A stretch of DNA of 64,000 bases, from NCBI GenBank assembly GCA_951802425.1, contig OX637794.1, positions 4,030,001-4,094,000 on the forward strand, given 5' to 3'. The notes under the pieces are model-generated. The model did no database searches and had not been told where the DNA came from. It was given only the letters and a program-made list of their open reading frames with translations. The stretch's first letter is position 1, and each line of letters starts with the position of its first letter. Shown here piece by piece: positions 34,440-46,659 of the stretch. Position numbers and translations under genes: made by a program. The DNA is from Clavaria fumosa. Its lineage: Eukaryota > Basidiomycota > Agaricomycetes > Agaricales > Clavariaceae.

Positions 34440-35568
34440 TAGACAGGTCCTCATGGCAGTCATGATGGACTTGGCAGCAATGCACCACCGAATCCGGAAT
34501 GCACTCGCCCACAACTCTTATGCCCAAGAACACCTCTGATGACTCGAAAACAACACAGGAGTTAATTCTGACAAAGAGCCCTTCTCACTCTCCAACAACA
34601 AACTCCTACTCCGCGACAAGCAGATTTACGTCCCTGACCACGACAACCTCTGACTCGAAATCTTATGCACCTACCACAACCATAAGCTCATCAGACACCC
34701 AGGGATCTGCAAAACGATTCAGCAGATCCACCAGCACTACTTCTGGCCCAAAATCCGACAATTCGTTATGACCTACGTCCGATCGTGTGCCAAATGCACA
34801 CAGATGAAGACAGTCTGACACAAGCCGTATGGACTAATGAAGTTTTTACCTATTCCGCAGCACCCATGGAGTTCCATTTCAATGGACTTCATTGAGGGAT
34901 TACCACAGTCTCTCGATTTCGATTCAATTTTAGTTGTTGTGGACAGACTAACAAAATATGCAATCTTTGTAGAATGCCGCAAGACAGACAGTGCCATGGA
35001 ATTGGCTGCACTGTTCTTAAAGCATATCTTCGCCAAACACGGTGCACCCCACAACATAGTTTCCGACCAAGGGAAATTATTTGTTTCCAAATTCTGGTCT
35101 TCGCTATGTCATTTACTTGACATCAAAGCGAACCTCTCGACTGCCTACCACCCCGAGACTGACGGACAGACCGAACGCATCAACCAGATCCTCAAACAGT
35201 ATATCCACCTGTACGTTAACTACCAACAGGATGACTGGGTACCCCTTTTACCGCTTGCAGAATTCGCGTACAACAACACTCTGCACTCCACAACCCAAGT
35301 AACGCCCTTCTTTGCAAATAAAGGGTACCACCCCAGGTTTGAGATCAGGATTGATGACATTAGCTCTTACGCGGCTCGACAACATGCAGATGACCTCACT
35401 GCCCTTCACGACTACCTGAAGGAGCAGCTCCGCATCGCAATTGATCAATATGCCTGGGCTACGGAGCACTGCCGAATTCCACCTCTGGATTTCCACATCA
35501 GCTCCAAGGTCTGGCTGGATGTGTGTAACATTAAAATGAAGCACCCATCCAAAAAGCTCAACTCCAAG
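34440..35568 (+). pseudogene. Integrase fragment of a different gypsy family, interrupted by element 4
   Basis: From about 34,440 the frame reads an integrase HHCC domain (YHNHKLIRHPG ... SCAKCTQMK) and then the catalytic core from 34837: SMDFIEGLPQS, VSDQGKLFVSKF and HPETDGQTERIN, up to a C-terminal region that stops at 35568 where the LTR of element 4 begins. Stops upstream include TGA at 34816-34818. The sequence is closer to element 5 (IEHLPQSDGF) than to elements 1-4. RT and gag are absent. Confidence 0.82.
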
Positions 35569-35823
35569 TGCTTACATAAGCAGGTTGGAAAGGCCAAGAA
35601 AGGATCACAAAAGAGTTGCGGGAAGTTTGCGGACGAGTCACGTGACCCGGGCCTGGACGCATCACGTGACGCACGGGGTCCGAGCGTGGGAACACCGGCA
35701 ACTCCCGAACTGTTCGCTATATATACCATGTCGTTTTCTTACTTGTACCCTTTTCCCCTTATGTTAGTATTGTCATCATCGACCTTACGTTAAGTTGTGT
35801 GAACCGTGAGACTAAGTCTGACA
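35569..35823 (+). repeat. 5' LTR of element 4
   Basis: 255 bp from TGCTTACATAAGC to CTGACA, with canonical TG and CA ends. It shares the GCTTATG/GTAAGC start region, CACGTGA boxes and the 3' end of the element 1-3 LTR but is shorter and clearly diverged. TATATATACC lies near 35,720. Confidence 0.83.
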
Positions 35824-35835
35824 CAATACTAACAT
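35824..35835 (+). other. Self-primer binding site of element 4
   Basis: CAATACTAACAT directly after the LTR is the exact 12-base reverse complement of ATGTTAGTATTG at 35761-35772 inside the LTR. Relative to elements 2 and 3 both partners changed (GTTAG/CTAAC instead of CTTAG/CTAAG), so the pairing was kept. Confidence 0.7.
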
Positions 35836-36524
35836 CAACCCCTGTCTGCCCTAGCCCTGTGTCCTAACCCGGCTAGCCTGGACCCCTATCTCAAACTGTC
35901 ACACTCTGTGACAGCTTATCCCCCTCATCCTCTTTCTCTTTACCCTGCCCATGGTGTGCAACAGAACCATGTGAAATTTTTACTGTGTGTAGATACACAT
36001 GACCAGACCCGGAGGAAGTCTACTGTGACCCTCCCCAAGAGATACTGAGTGCCAAAGGCCCGGAACTTTGCTTTACAGCTACGTACCAGTGAATCGTGTA
36101 GTGTACAGGGCACGGAAAGGCCCTATACATAGTTTTTCTGTAGTTTCCTGGTCCAGTGGACAGGGCCCTTGCTCTGTGACCATTGTCAGAAGGGCACATG
36201 GGCAACTCACTAGGAGTTGTGGAGTGACCATTGTCAGAAGGGCACATGGGCAACTCACTAGGAGTTGTGGAGTGACCACCTGGGACACCATTCGGGCCCC
36301 ACGCTAGCAACAAGTTTTATAGAATAAGAGTTCTATAAGTACCTAGATACATAGAGAGCAGCCTGAGAGGACAGGACTGCTAAGAGATCAAAGAAATCCT
36401 GAGTGCCCAAGGCCCGGAATTCTATTTACAGCGTCTGCGTCCGAGACCGGGTCGAGCCCAGCTCCCCCCCGATTCCCCCGTTACTGACGTCCCTGAAATC
36501 CCATCACCACCACCAGGGTCTGTG

Positions 36525-39500
36525 ATGGCTGACCACGTCGCCCCACCTGAAGTCCATGCCACGGGGCTGGATTTAGTCGTCGCCCCATTCGATGGGCAAA
36601 AAAGAAATTTCCATACATTCCTCCAGTCGCTCCACCTCCTGTTTATGGCGAATCCGATAATCTATGCCACGGACCTGGCAAAGGTCCTCTACACCCTCAG
36701 CAAAATTATTGGCAAGGGGTTTGCCACAGAATGGGCACATGTGAAGGGAGAGGAAATCCTGGGTAACAACAAGGTTGGAACCTGGGCAGAATTTGTGGAA
36801 GAGATGAAGCGAGTGTTCGATGACCCGAACGACCATGCAACTGCCCTCGCAGACATTGCGAGGTTGAAACAGGGTGTCATGACGGCACCTGACTTCTTCG
36901 CAAAGTTCGAAATGATGTTCCGAAGAGCGGGGATGACAGAAGTGGCTGATTCGGACATCCTGGTCCATTGGCTGGAGTCGAATCTGAGCAGGAGGCTAGT
37001 GGGAAAGGTCTATGGTGTTTCGCCAATGCCAGAGACCTATGTGCAGTGGAAGGCACTTGCCGAAAAGCTAGATGCTCAGCAGCGTCGCCTCGATGGAGTC
37101 ATCGCACAACAGAACTCTGTGCATCCTGCTCTGCCTGCAACCAGCCGCCCCCTCCCTCAACAAACCTGCTTCGCCCCAGCCCCCGTCCCTTCCTGGCCCA
37201 GCCTCTGGCCCGCACCCCTGCCCCTCCCACCATGCCGCGTCCCACCAATGCCAGTGATGCCATGGTGGTGGATTGTGCCTGTGCCCCTGGAGTGTTGCGC
37301 ACCTGCTTCTGATGTGGCCAAGCTGGTCACATGGTGAGAGATTGCCAGCTCCAGGACACATGTCCACAGATCCCAAGGCCGCAGGTCCGTGCTGTGGAAA
37401 GCCAGGCACGTAGTGCAGAGGACTATGAGAACGAGATCGCACTGCTCCGAGACCGCCTGGATTTGCTCGAGAGAGAGAAGAGGGCTCCTGTTGAGGAGCC
37501 GGATTTTGGAGATGAGGCCCAGTGAGTCTGAACTGGAGTCTCAGGAGTAGATATCCCAGCCCCCCTCCCATCCCTGTACCCGCAGCTAGTATCCCAAAAT
37601 ACACTATCTTGCAGCGGAGACACACCCAGATTGGGGCTGAGGTGAAGGACAAAGCGGAAACAGAAACCACTAAAAGTGAAATACCGAAAAGAGAAAAGGG
37701 GACTAGCAGCCAAGTGGAGTCAACAAAGCACCTTGCAGAGGTGCTGAAGGACACCCTATTGTGTATGCCCCGAGAGCTCTCCATCCAGGTGCACCTGGAG
37801 GCTCTCAGCACTGGCAAAGGGGCAACTACGAAAGCCCTTGTCGACTCAGGCTGCACCAACTGCTTTATGGACTTGGAGTGGGTGAAAAAAGTGGGATTGG
37901 AACCATCTCCCTTGCTGAATCCAATCACCATGTATAATGTGGATGGAACACAGAACAGAGATGGTAAGATCTGGTATGGGATGGAGCTGCTTGTGATGGT
38001 TGGTGACCACCAGGAGCGGATCCACTTCCTGCTAGGGAAGACCCAGTCCCACACGGCGATCCTTGGGCATGATTGGCTAAAGCGTCATAATCCAGAGATT
38101 GACTGGGTGAAAGCTGAAGTAAGGCTCACCCACTGCCCCAACACCTGTGCCTCCTCCCCACACAGCCACCGGTCCCCTGTTCGACCCTCAGTTCCACCAA
38201 AAGCAAGTACCCTGGCCTCAGCCAGTATCCCGGACACCCGTTTTCCCAACACTGGCCCTACCCCTGATTGGCCCAGCCGCTACCCTTTGGTTTTTAGTGA
38301 AGCAAAGTGGGATGAGCTCCCCTGCTCCTGCCCTGACTTTGATATCAAAATCGAGTTTAAAACAGACCCTGGACACCTCTCCTCTAAGCTATACTCTCTG
38401 ACGCGAGAAGAGATGGTGGAAATGAATCGCTGGGTGGATGAGCAGCTAGCTTCTGGATGAATCTGACCTTCGAAGTCCCCGTATGCAAGCCCCTTCTTCT
38501 TCAAACGTGAGAAGGACAAGCTGCGGCCGATTATCGATTACTCTAGGCTGAACTCATATCTAATCAAAGACAAGTACCCCCTCCCCCTCATACAAGACAC
38601 TGTGGATGTGTTAAAGGGGGCGACCATCTATTCCAAGATTGATGTGAAGGGAGGTTTCCCATTGATGCAGGTCTGGCCAGAACATCAGCACCGCTGTGCT
38701 TTCCTAACGCCTTGTGGACTCTTCGAACCAGCAGTTATGTGGTTTGGGCTGCAGAATGCGCCTGCAACCTTCCAGCACTTCATGAACCATGTGTTGAGAG
38801 AAGAGATTGCAGGGGGGCATGTCCGAGCCTATGTCGATGATGTTATAGTGTTTGCAGAGGATTTGGCTACACATCGGTATTGGATGGATCGGGTCTTGAA
38901 GAAGTTTGGGGAGAATGGCCTGTGTCTCAGACTCAGCAAGTGCGAGTTCGAGAAGAGTGAGGTTTTCTTCCTGGGGATGAAGATCTCCCACAACCGTCTA
39001 GAGCATGACCCAGCTAAAGGCGCGGCGATCCATAACTGGCCCAGACCGAAAAATGTGAAAGAGGTACAAAGATTCAACGGGATGCTGAACTACCTCCACC
39101 GGCACATCCCAAACCTCTCTGCCCGGGCAAAACCACTCTTCCGGCTGACAGGGAAAGTCCCGTGGAGATGGGAGGAGGAGGAGGAAGCAGCCTTCCAAGA
39201 TCTCCGCCTGGCACTAGTATCAGCCCCAGTCTTGGCTCTACCACAAGACAAAGGGAGATGGAAGGTAGAAATGGATGCGAGCAACTTGGTGACTGGAGTT
39301 CTCTCACAGCAGCAGGTGGATGGGACTTGGAGAGTTGTAGACTACATCTCCAAAGCCCTCACTGCAGCTGAGAAGAATTACGATGTGTACGACAAGGAGT
39401 TCCTGGCTGTAATCCGGGCACTACGCGAGTGGCGGGCTTATCTGATTGGGGTGGAAGAGACTATCGAAATCTGGATGGACCATGCTAACCTCCAGTACTT

Positions 39501-39942
39501 CCGGAAGCCCCAGAAGTTGAAACTGAGGCAGGTCCATTGGGTTGGAGAGCTCCAGTGCTTTGACTTCGAGATCAAGTACCATACTGGGAAGTCAGACACG
39601 AAAGCTGATGCACTCTCACAGAGGCCAGATTATGGAGAGATGGTGGAGGAGGATGCACCAGTACAGGTCTTCCCAGAGGCTGAGACCCACACATCATTCA
39701 CATCGGAGATGGAGACGCTACTCCAGAAAAACAGCGTGGTATATGTGCAGAAGCCGGAGGAACTTGATGATGAGTGGACGAGAGATCGGATGGGACTCTG
39801 GTGGAAGGCAGAAATCACTTGGGTGCCCCCAGAAGCATGTGAGGCAGTGCTCACCTTTGAGCATGACCTCCCCATTGCAGGGCACCCTGGTCCACAGAAA
39901 CTGAGAGCGGCTCTGCTGAGGTCCTACTGGTGGGTGGGCATG
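36525..39942 (+). pseudogene. Gag-Pol of element 4, broken by stops, frameshifts and an insertion
   Basis: Gag starts at ATG 36525 (MADHVAPPE). A frameshift lies between about 37,090 and 37,310, so the zinc knuckle (GQAGHMVRDC) is in another frame and has TGA at 37310-37312 where Arg is expected. A second frameshift near 37,520 leads into protease (DSGCTNCF). TGA codons at 38458 and 38464 replace two Arg codons in the RT N-terminus. From 38602 the frame is open through RT (YVDD), RNase H and integrase HHCC to the insertion point after codon ATG 39940-39942. The leader has a tandem duplication at about 36,170-36,280. Confidence 0.9.
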
Positions 39943-41628
39943 TGTTACGGAGAGCGGGGCCGAAGGCTCGGAGGTGCTTTCCGTCAGGTGATCGGGTGCC
40001 GGGATTATGTTAGTCCCGAGTGCCGGAATGAGAGGATCAAACGCTGTCTGGTCGATTGGGTCGAATTGGGAAATTACTCTGTCGCTGGGTCTTCCGGGAC
40101 CTAGGTAAGAGCGAAGTAGGGTGGTTCTGGCTCTGTACTCGAAGTCAGAGGCTTCGAGGACTCGTTGTCTGAGATTGGCTACTCCTCGTGCGAATGCGTG
40201 CTCGAGGGCTTGTCGGTCGGGGTGATCGCGCCCAAGAATATCGACGCAAATAGAATGACTGAACTCAGTCAGGTGGTGTGTGAGTTGCGTGATCTGTGTT
40301 CGTCACTGAGTCAACGTCGGGTAGATCCGTCCGGAGCTTGGCGTAGTTGCTACTTCAGGCCAGGAGGAGAGGGGGTATCTCTCGTCGGCAGTAGGGAAAG
40401 CCAGTGTGATCTCACCAAAATACGATAAGGTGATAAGGGACAAGTGAACAACGCTAAGGGGTTTCCCATGCCACTGCACCCCTTATATACCTCAGGGGAG
40501 CTGCGGGCTCCTGCGGCGCAGTCCATCGTCCGCAGCCCAAGGATGCTATCCATCTACTGCGGCGTACTCCTCCGCAGGCCTGCTCAGTCCGCAGCTGCCT
40601 GTTACTGCTCTTCGACGCAGCCGTCCTTGTGGGGCCGCGCAGCCCGCAGCTGGCCGAATGCTGCCCTACACTCTTATCTTGAACGTCATCGCCTTTCGCT
40701 TGTCGGCCCATGTGTTGCTCCGCAGTCTTCCACATGGCGCAGCTTATCTCCACATGCTCCTCCGTTTGTCCTGTGCTCCTGTGTGGCGGTTTCTTCCCAC
40801 CGCCTCACTTATCTCCCGGTTCTTATCCGCCCCTCGTAGTATATAAGGAGGGTTTGTACCGCTTCTCTCTCCCCATCTTCTGCTATGTGCTGGGGCCCCC
40901 ACAAGCTTAACTTCCTCCCCTCCTCCAATATCTTCCAACAAGTCGCCCCCCTCGAACTCTCTTGTGCCGCCTTTCATTGGGCGGTTCAGAGGGGAGCCGA
41001 CGACCTCCTCATTCTTACCGTTGCTCGACGATGCTACGCTTGCGGCCATCCTGGCCATTTTGCGTCAGGATGCCCTCGAGTCGTCCGCCCGGGCAACCTT
41101 ATCTGTGACCTACTCGAGGACCCCCATAGTACCGTCTTTTCTTCCATTTCTCATTTGCTTTGCTGATTTCTTTCTTGCAGAATGGGATAGCGCTCCCCCT
41201 ACTCGGTGGGCCTCTCCTACCTCCTACTCCGGGTGGAACTCCACTCCCCCGCCCTCGCCTCCTCCGTCAGCCCCTGCGATGGCTACGGTGGCTTTGGCAG
41301 ACGTCGAGGGCGAATATGTCCAGGTTGGGGAGTCTCCTTCTCAGTCGGTGGACGAGGATAGGCTCTGGGTCTAGTGGCCCTAACGTCGAAGATTCCGTTT
41401 GACGTAATACATAGTTTCTGGTTTCGGATTGGTTCTTGTATTACTTAGGTGCTTCGATCCCATAAACCAATCCCCAATGGCCATCAACAGCGAGGAGCAT
41501 CTCCTCGCTCTTGATTGCCATTGGTACTTTGGTCTTCCTGTCTTTAGTGTCGCGGTTGTCCTAGTCGTGTTGCCTTTGTTGTAGTTTGCCTTAGTTACAT
41601 AATCGACTTCGTCATTCTTCCCATGACA
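39943..41628 (+). mobile_element. 1,686-bp TG...CA element (long solo LTR or non-autonomous retroelement), TSD GCATG
   Basis: Starts TGTTACGGAGAGCGG and ends CCCATGACA; GCATG at 39938-39942 and 41629-41633 is a perfect 5-bp TSD, and removal restores the integrase frame of element 4. I find no internal LTR copy, so it is either an unusually long solo LTR or an LTR-less derivative. Near 40,840 there is TATATAAGG. A short frame with a CCHC knuckle follows (see next entry). Confidence 0.85.
40885..41166 (+). pseudogene. Short ORF with a CCHC zinc knuckle inside the 1,686-bp element
   Basis: The 93-codon frame contains CYACGHPGHFASGC, a perfect CX2CX4HX4C knuckle as in Gag proteins, followed by PRVVRPGNLI. 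A second frame (40964-41374) overlaps it and reads proline-rich and acidic segments (ADVEGEYVQV), so the knuckle and the downstream protein may be joined by splicing or have been shifted. It could be the 3' end of a gag or a small nucleic-acid-binding host protein. The start codon is uncertain. Confidence 0.45.
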
Positions 41629-41668
41629 GCATGGTGAAGGATTCCAATTGGTATGCAGGTGGATGCAA
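41629..41668 (+). pseudogene. Forty-base remnant of element 4 integrase between two insertions
   Basis: After TSD GCATG the bases read M-V-K-D-S-N-W-Y-A-G-G-C, matching MVKDADQYAQGC of element 2, and stop at the KDZ element border. The frame continues at 63,736. This short stretch proves the order of insertion events in element 4. Confidence 0.85.
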
Positions 41669-41689
41669 CAACCCATTCAGTCAAAATCC

Positions 41690-43190
41690 CCCAATAGACA
41701 TGGGATACCGGATGGTGAATATCCTCCAGTTCACTTGCACCAGCAGAGTCCGGCGGAAGTATCCAATTTGAACATATGTAATGGGTCCGGCGGAGAGTAT
41801 CCTTTACCCAACAGCCATTGGTCTGGTGGACATGGTATAGAATATTCTCTGCCTAATAACCATGGGTCCGGCGGTTGGCAAGAATATTCTTTGCCTAATA
41901 ACCATTGTTCCGACGGACATGGTATAGAATATTCTCTGCTCAATAGCCATTGGTCCGGTGGTGGGTGGAAATATTCTTTGCCCGATAGCCATCGGTCCGG
42001 CGGACATAGTATAGAATATTCTCTGCCTAATAACCATGGGTCCAGCAGCGGGCAAGAATATTCCTTGCCCAATAGCCATCGGTCCGGCGGACATAGTATA
42101 GAATATTCCTTGCCCAATAGCCATCAGTCCGGCGGACATAGTATAGAATATTCTCTGCCTAATAATCATGGGTCCGGCGGTTGGCAAGAATATTCTTTGC
42201 CTAATAACCACTGGTCCAACGGACATGGTATAGAATATTCTCTGCTCAATAGCCATTGGTCCGGTGGTGGGTGGGAATATTCTTTGCCCGATAGCCATCG
42301 GTCCGGCGGACATAGTATAGAATATTCTCTGCCTAATAACCATCGGTCCGGCGGACATAGTATAGAATATTCTCTGCCTAATAACCATGGGTCCGGCAGT
42401 TGGCAAGAATATTCTTTGCCCAATAACCATTGGTCCGATGGACATGGTATAGAATATTCTCTGCTTGATAGCCATTGGTCCGGCGGTGGGTGGGAATATT
42501 CTTTGCCCGATAGCCATCAGTCCAGCAGACATAGTATAAAATATTCTCTGCCCAATAACCATGGGTCTGGTGGTGGGCAAGAATATTCCTTGCCTGATAG
42601 CCACTGGTCCGGCAGTGGGCAAGAATATTCCTTGCCTGATAGCCACTGGTCCGGCGGTGGGCAAGAATATTCCTTGCCCGATAGCCACTGGTCTGGCGGA
42701 CATAATATAGAATATTCTCTGCCTAATAATCATGGGTCCGGTGGTGGGCAAGAATATTCCTTGCCCAATAGCCATCGGTCCAGCGGACATAGTATAGAAT
42801 ATTCTCTGCCTAATAACCATGGGTCTGGTGGTTGGCAAGAATATTCTTTGCCCAATAACCATTGGTCCGACAGACATGGTATAGAATATTCTCTGCTTAA
42901 TAGCCATTGGTCCGGCAGTGGGTGGGAATATTCTTTGCCCAATAGCCACCGGTCCGGCGGACATAGTATAGAATATTCTCTGCCTAATAACCATGGGTCT
43001 GGCGGTGGGCAAGAATATTCTTTGCACAATAGCCATTGGTCCGACAGACATGGTATAGAATATTCTATGCCCAATAGACATTGGCATGGAATATTCAGAT
43101 ATTTATTACAGCAATGGGCAAGAATATTCTATGCCCAATAGACATTGGCATGGAATATTTGGATATTTATTACTGTTGTCATACCAGACA
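41690..43190 (+). repeat. Left GAATATTC satellite, 42-45 bp units
   Basis: About 30 units of 42 or 45 bp with GAATATTCTCTGCC...TCCGGCGGACATAGTATA. All unit lengths are multiples of three, so long frames stay open on both strands; these are not taken as genes. The unit core (CCGGCGGAC-ATAGTATA-GAATATTC) resembles the reverse complement of the right-hand array, so the two arrays are inverted relative to each other. Confidence 0.92.
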
Positions 43191-43339
43191 TTGAATATCC
43201 TCCCTATTGCTTTCGGACTTTCCTATGCTTCCCTGCTGGAGGTCCTATCTTTACCACTCCTGTCTCCTTCCTTTTTCTCTCCCGCATTTGTCTCCTTCTA
43301 AATCAATGTGAGTTCTTGCTCACTCAGGGAATATTTCAC

Positions 43340-46170
43340 TTACAGAACTTGGGCCAATGGAATGAGCTTGAATATATCAGCCACTTCTCTCACCATTTGG
43401 CTCCAAGCAGCCCGTTCTTCCTCTTCCAGACTCAATCCCCATACCTTCATCCCCATGACAAGGAGAACAATTCCTGTCAAACCACCCCCACACCATTCCT
43501 TTTTGACCAAGATGTCAGCATCTTGCTCATCACCTTCAGGCCGGATCCTCCCCCACCATTCAGCGACCTCTAGGCCAATTGAGGGATAGTCGATATCCTT
43601 GTAATTTCTTGCTAACTGAGTATGGCTCCACCTGATGAGGGAAGGAGGAACAGGGACTCCACGGTTCTCCAGTGCCAATGGTGGTCCTCCAGCTGTCGCC
43701 AAGGCAGATTCAGCTTCAATCCAAGTCTCACATAAGGCTCTCCAGTCTGCTCCCAGCTTCTCTGAATCCTCAAATCCCAAACCAACCTCATTCGATAACC
43801 TCTGCATCATATTTGGCAGGAGACTGGTCATGTAAGTCTTAGCAGATGCTGGCTTAGCTGGCTTGGACTTTCGATAATGCCTTAAAATAATTGAGACATG
43901 AGCATGGTGGAAGAAATTGATGCAACAGGCTCACCTCTCAATTACTGCAGCCAGACAATCTGCTGTTGCAGTCAAGACATCCCATGCAGCAATGTCAATG
44001 TCCTGCGAGTATGATGGAAGCTTTCCAGAGAGGTCTTCAGGTTCTGTAAAGAGTACGAAGTGCACATCTCTCAGTGCTAAACCCAGTCCAAGCAGAAGTT
44101 CCTCCACATGAGCATGGGACTTTGGTGGATTTTCAGACTCAAAAAGGCCTTTCAAGGAACTAGCAAAGCGATACAGGTTGTCAGGGTGTTCGCTCTTGGC
44201 ATAAAATGTCTTGGGGAGCACTGGCTTGTCGAATGTCCAATGGCACCAGGAAGCAGTGATTATATAATCCAGGGAAATGCGTGGCTATGAGAGTGTGGAT
44301 AAGGGCTTGATTCGTGAACAAAATGGGGGACATACCACATAGTCCAAGAGTTTGAGAGCACGAGTATATCCTTCATATGTGGAGAGCTTCAACAAATATG
44401 CGAGTCAGTCTTCAGCAGCAGCAGGCGAGCCTTCAGCCGGAGCAGGAGAGCCTTCAGCAGGAGCGGGAGAGCCTTCAGCAGGAGTGGGAGAGCCTTCAGC
44501 AGGAGTGGGAGAGACTTCAGCAGGAGCAGGCGAGCTTGATGAATCCATCCCCTCGCCTATACGCTTTTCTTTCCCCTTATTTTTCTCTCTCTCCTCGCCT
44601 ATCTGCCTTTCTTTTCCCTTATTTTTCTCTCTGTTTGGTACAGCGCTCCCCTCCCTATGACTCTCGTCATCATAATCAGACTCATCTGGTGTCACCCATC
44701 CAATTTGAGGATTCCTCGAAGCCTTGTCTGCATGCCAGCCATGCTTTATGAATCGAAGCGGAATTTCTCCATGATTCTGGCAATCCAACCAGTAATCATA
44801 TACACCTTCAGCATCCAACTTTGTCATATAGGATGGATCCTTGAGTACACCAGCAGCGGGTATTCCTCGCTCAATAAACTCATGTGGGTTTGCCACCAAT
44901 TTGGCCCATGGAACAGACGAAGTGCGGCAATCAAGCCCTTCAAAATAATGTAAGTCAAATAATAATTATGGCAGGAGAAGTGTTCATACTGTGAACAGCC
45001 TTCACAAATTCACGAATCAACTGCTTGAGGTCAGGCAGTGAGGCACCCTGTGGCCGTTCAGGTAGTACAGGGTAGTCGTTGTCAAATGTAAGTGTTGCCC
45101 ATGCCTTCTTCTCATCGTTATCATCTCTGTCATTTTCTTTTGCCAGAAATGAGAGCATGATCTAAAGGACACAATTGTTGCACTAACCAGCTGCAAAGGA
45201 TGCCCCATACTGACACCAATTCTCCCATATATTGCCTTTTTTCCAGTCTTTGTATTCAGACGTAAATCGGCGATCATTATCCTTTGTTTCGAACCTGGGA
45301 ATCCAAAGTTACTAAAGACACATGGTGCGCTGCAATTGCTCTCTCACTTTGAGCAAACAGCTTCATCCTCCTCATTCAGGTACAACGTGAACATGACAAG
45401 CTGGATGCCCATTTTGCGGTGCATGTCATTTATAAAGGAATTTACAGCTCCAAACAAATCTTTTTCTGCTTTCCTAGTGTTACATTAGTATGAAGATATA
45501 TTTGTGATAGTAGTTGAACGTACTCGATCTGCAATTCCCTTGGCCATGAGCCAGTATTCCATTTATTGGCTTGTCCAGCACAATTTTCTCGGTCAGCCTC
45601 ACTAAGACCTTCCAAGACCTTTGTAAGTGCAGGCTGATATGCTGCAAAGGGGGTGAGACCCTCCCCAATAAGCCGCTCCTGTTCCTGCTGAACTCTGTCT
45701 TTGTACAACTGCCCAATAACGGTCCTTTTGTTCCATTTCTTCCCCCACACCTACATCAGCCTCATTCTCTCCTTCATCAACCCCTCCATTTGCTTGGTCC
45801 AATCCCTTGGCATCTCGAGGATCTGATTGCTGTTTGATGGGGTTTCCCTTGGACCGAGTATTTTTGAACCAGTTTTGGACAGCCTATGGATTGCAAAGTC
45901 AGCATGGTCAAACTCTGATAAGATGGGATATACTTTATTGAGGTCTGCTGGCAATGGCGGGACTGCCTTGCCTTTTACCACAAGTTTGCTATATGCTTGC
46001 TGCAGGCGCCTTGCAGTTTTATCTACTCTATCCAGCCTCTCCTTCCCCTTTGTCTGAAGCCATTTATCATATCCATGGGATAAAATAGGTTGATAGACGT
46101 CTAGTACCCAGACCATTTTTTTTGAGTGCAGCTCTTGTCGAGGAAGGTTGAGGAGAAGTTGAACAATCAC
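43340..46170 (-). CDS. Unknown multi-exon gene with homeodomain-like motif (KDZ cargo)
   Basis: Successive minus-strand coding blocks: 46170 to about 45940, about 45887-45760, 45750 to about 45500, 45158-44955, 44899-44405, 44221-43931, 43831-43340. The N-terminus is helical (RLDRVDKTARRLQQAYSKL) and, after an intron, AVQNWFKNTRSKG resembles a homeodomain recognition helix. The intron and motif sit in the same place as in the JmjC gene at 32.6 kb, so the N-terminal domains are probably homologous. Later there is a Trp-rich segment (WGKKWNKRTVIGQLYK), a low-complexity run of PAPAEGS-type repeats (44,405-44,530) with basic KGKER patches, and a charged C-terminus. No enzyme motif is seen. Exon borders are approximate and function is unknown. 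Confidence 0.55.
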
Positions 46171-46376
46171 GTGCCAGGATTCTTACACGACGTGTCATGT
46201 AAAGTCATGTGATTATACACATCCTGGAAACAAGTTTATTGTCTCTCACATGCTGCAAGTTTGTATTCTGACATTGGCTTTCATATATTAATTACTTATA
46301 TAATTTATGTTCTCATTATGCATGCAATTGTGTGAGCTTGGCACGCTTTGCTAAGATTATGTAAGCCATCTTTCTA

Positions 46377-46515
46377 AACTAAGCAAGGGACCTGACACGT
46401 CAGGTCACATGATCGTGAGTGTGGGAAGGGACCTGACGCGTCAGATCACATGATCGTGAGTGTGGGAAGGGACCTGACGTGTCAGATCACATGATCGTGA
46501 GTGTGGGAACCCATG
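46377..46515. repeat. Three tandem copies of a 45-bp motif with palindromic cores
   Basis: GGGACCTGACRYGTCAGRTC followed by ACATGATCGTGAGTGTGGGAA occurs three times. The CCTGACGCGTCAG core is palindromic. Similar CATGTGATCATGAG motifs stand upstream of gene A near 23,255 and 23,315. These could be binding sites. Confidence 0.7.
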
Positions 46516-46659
46516 TTGAAGTTCAAAAACATGGAGTACCCTTTCCCCTCTACCACAATGACTGCCCTCATTATCTTTGCACTCCCCTGTCCACACGAAA
46601 GGGGGCTGAAGGAAGGAAAGGGCTGGATGCATACAGCCTTTTCCCTCCTCCAGCCCCCC

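Larger units (their letters stand above)
35569..39942 (+). mobile_element. Gypsy chromovirus element 4, 5' part; continues at 41,629-41,668 and 63,736-63,958
   Basis: A diverged relative of elements 1-3 inserted into another gypsy integrase (left flank CCAAG). It has a 5' LTR, self-primer site, leader, gag and pol to the integrase zinc-binding domain, where it is split by a 1,686-bp element and then by the 22-kb KDZ element. The rest reappears in frame at 63,736 and ends at about 63,958, so no 3' LTR is visible. Confidence 0.9.

Noticed and set aside
41648..43141. Open frames of 497 aa (plus) and 427 aa (minus, 41804-43087) across the left satellite
   Set aside because: Every repeat unit is a multiple of three bases, so frames stay open on both strands at once. 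The predicted proteins are pure repeat translation without a start context, domain or splice signals.
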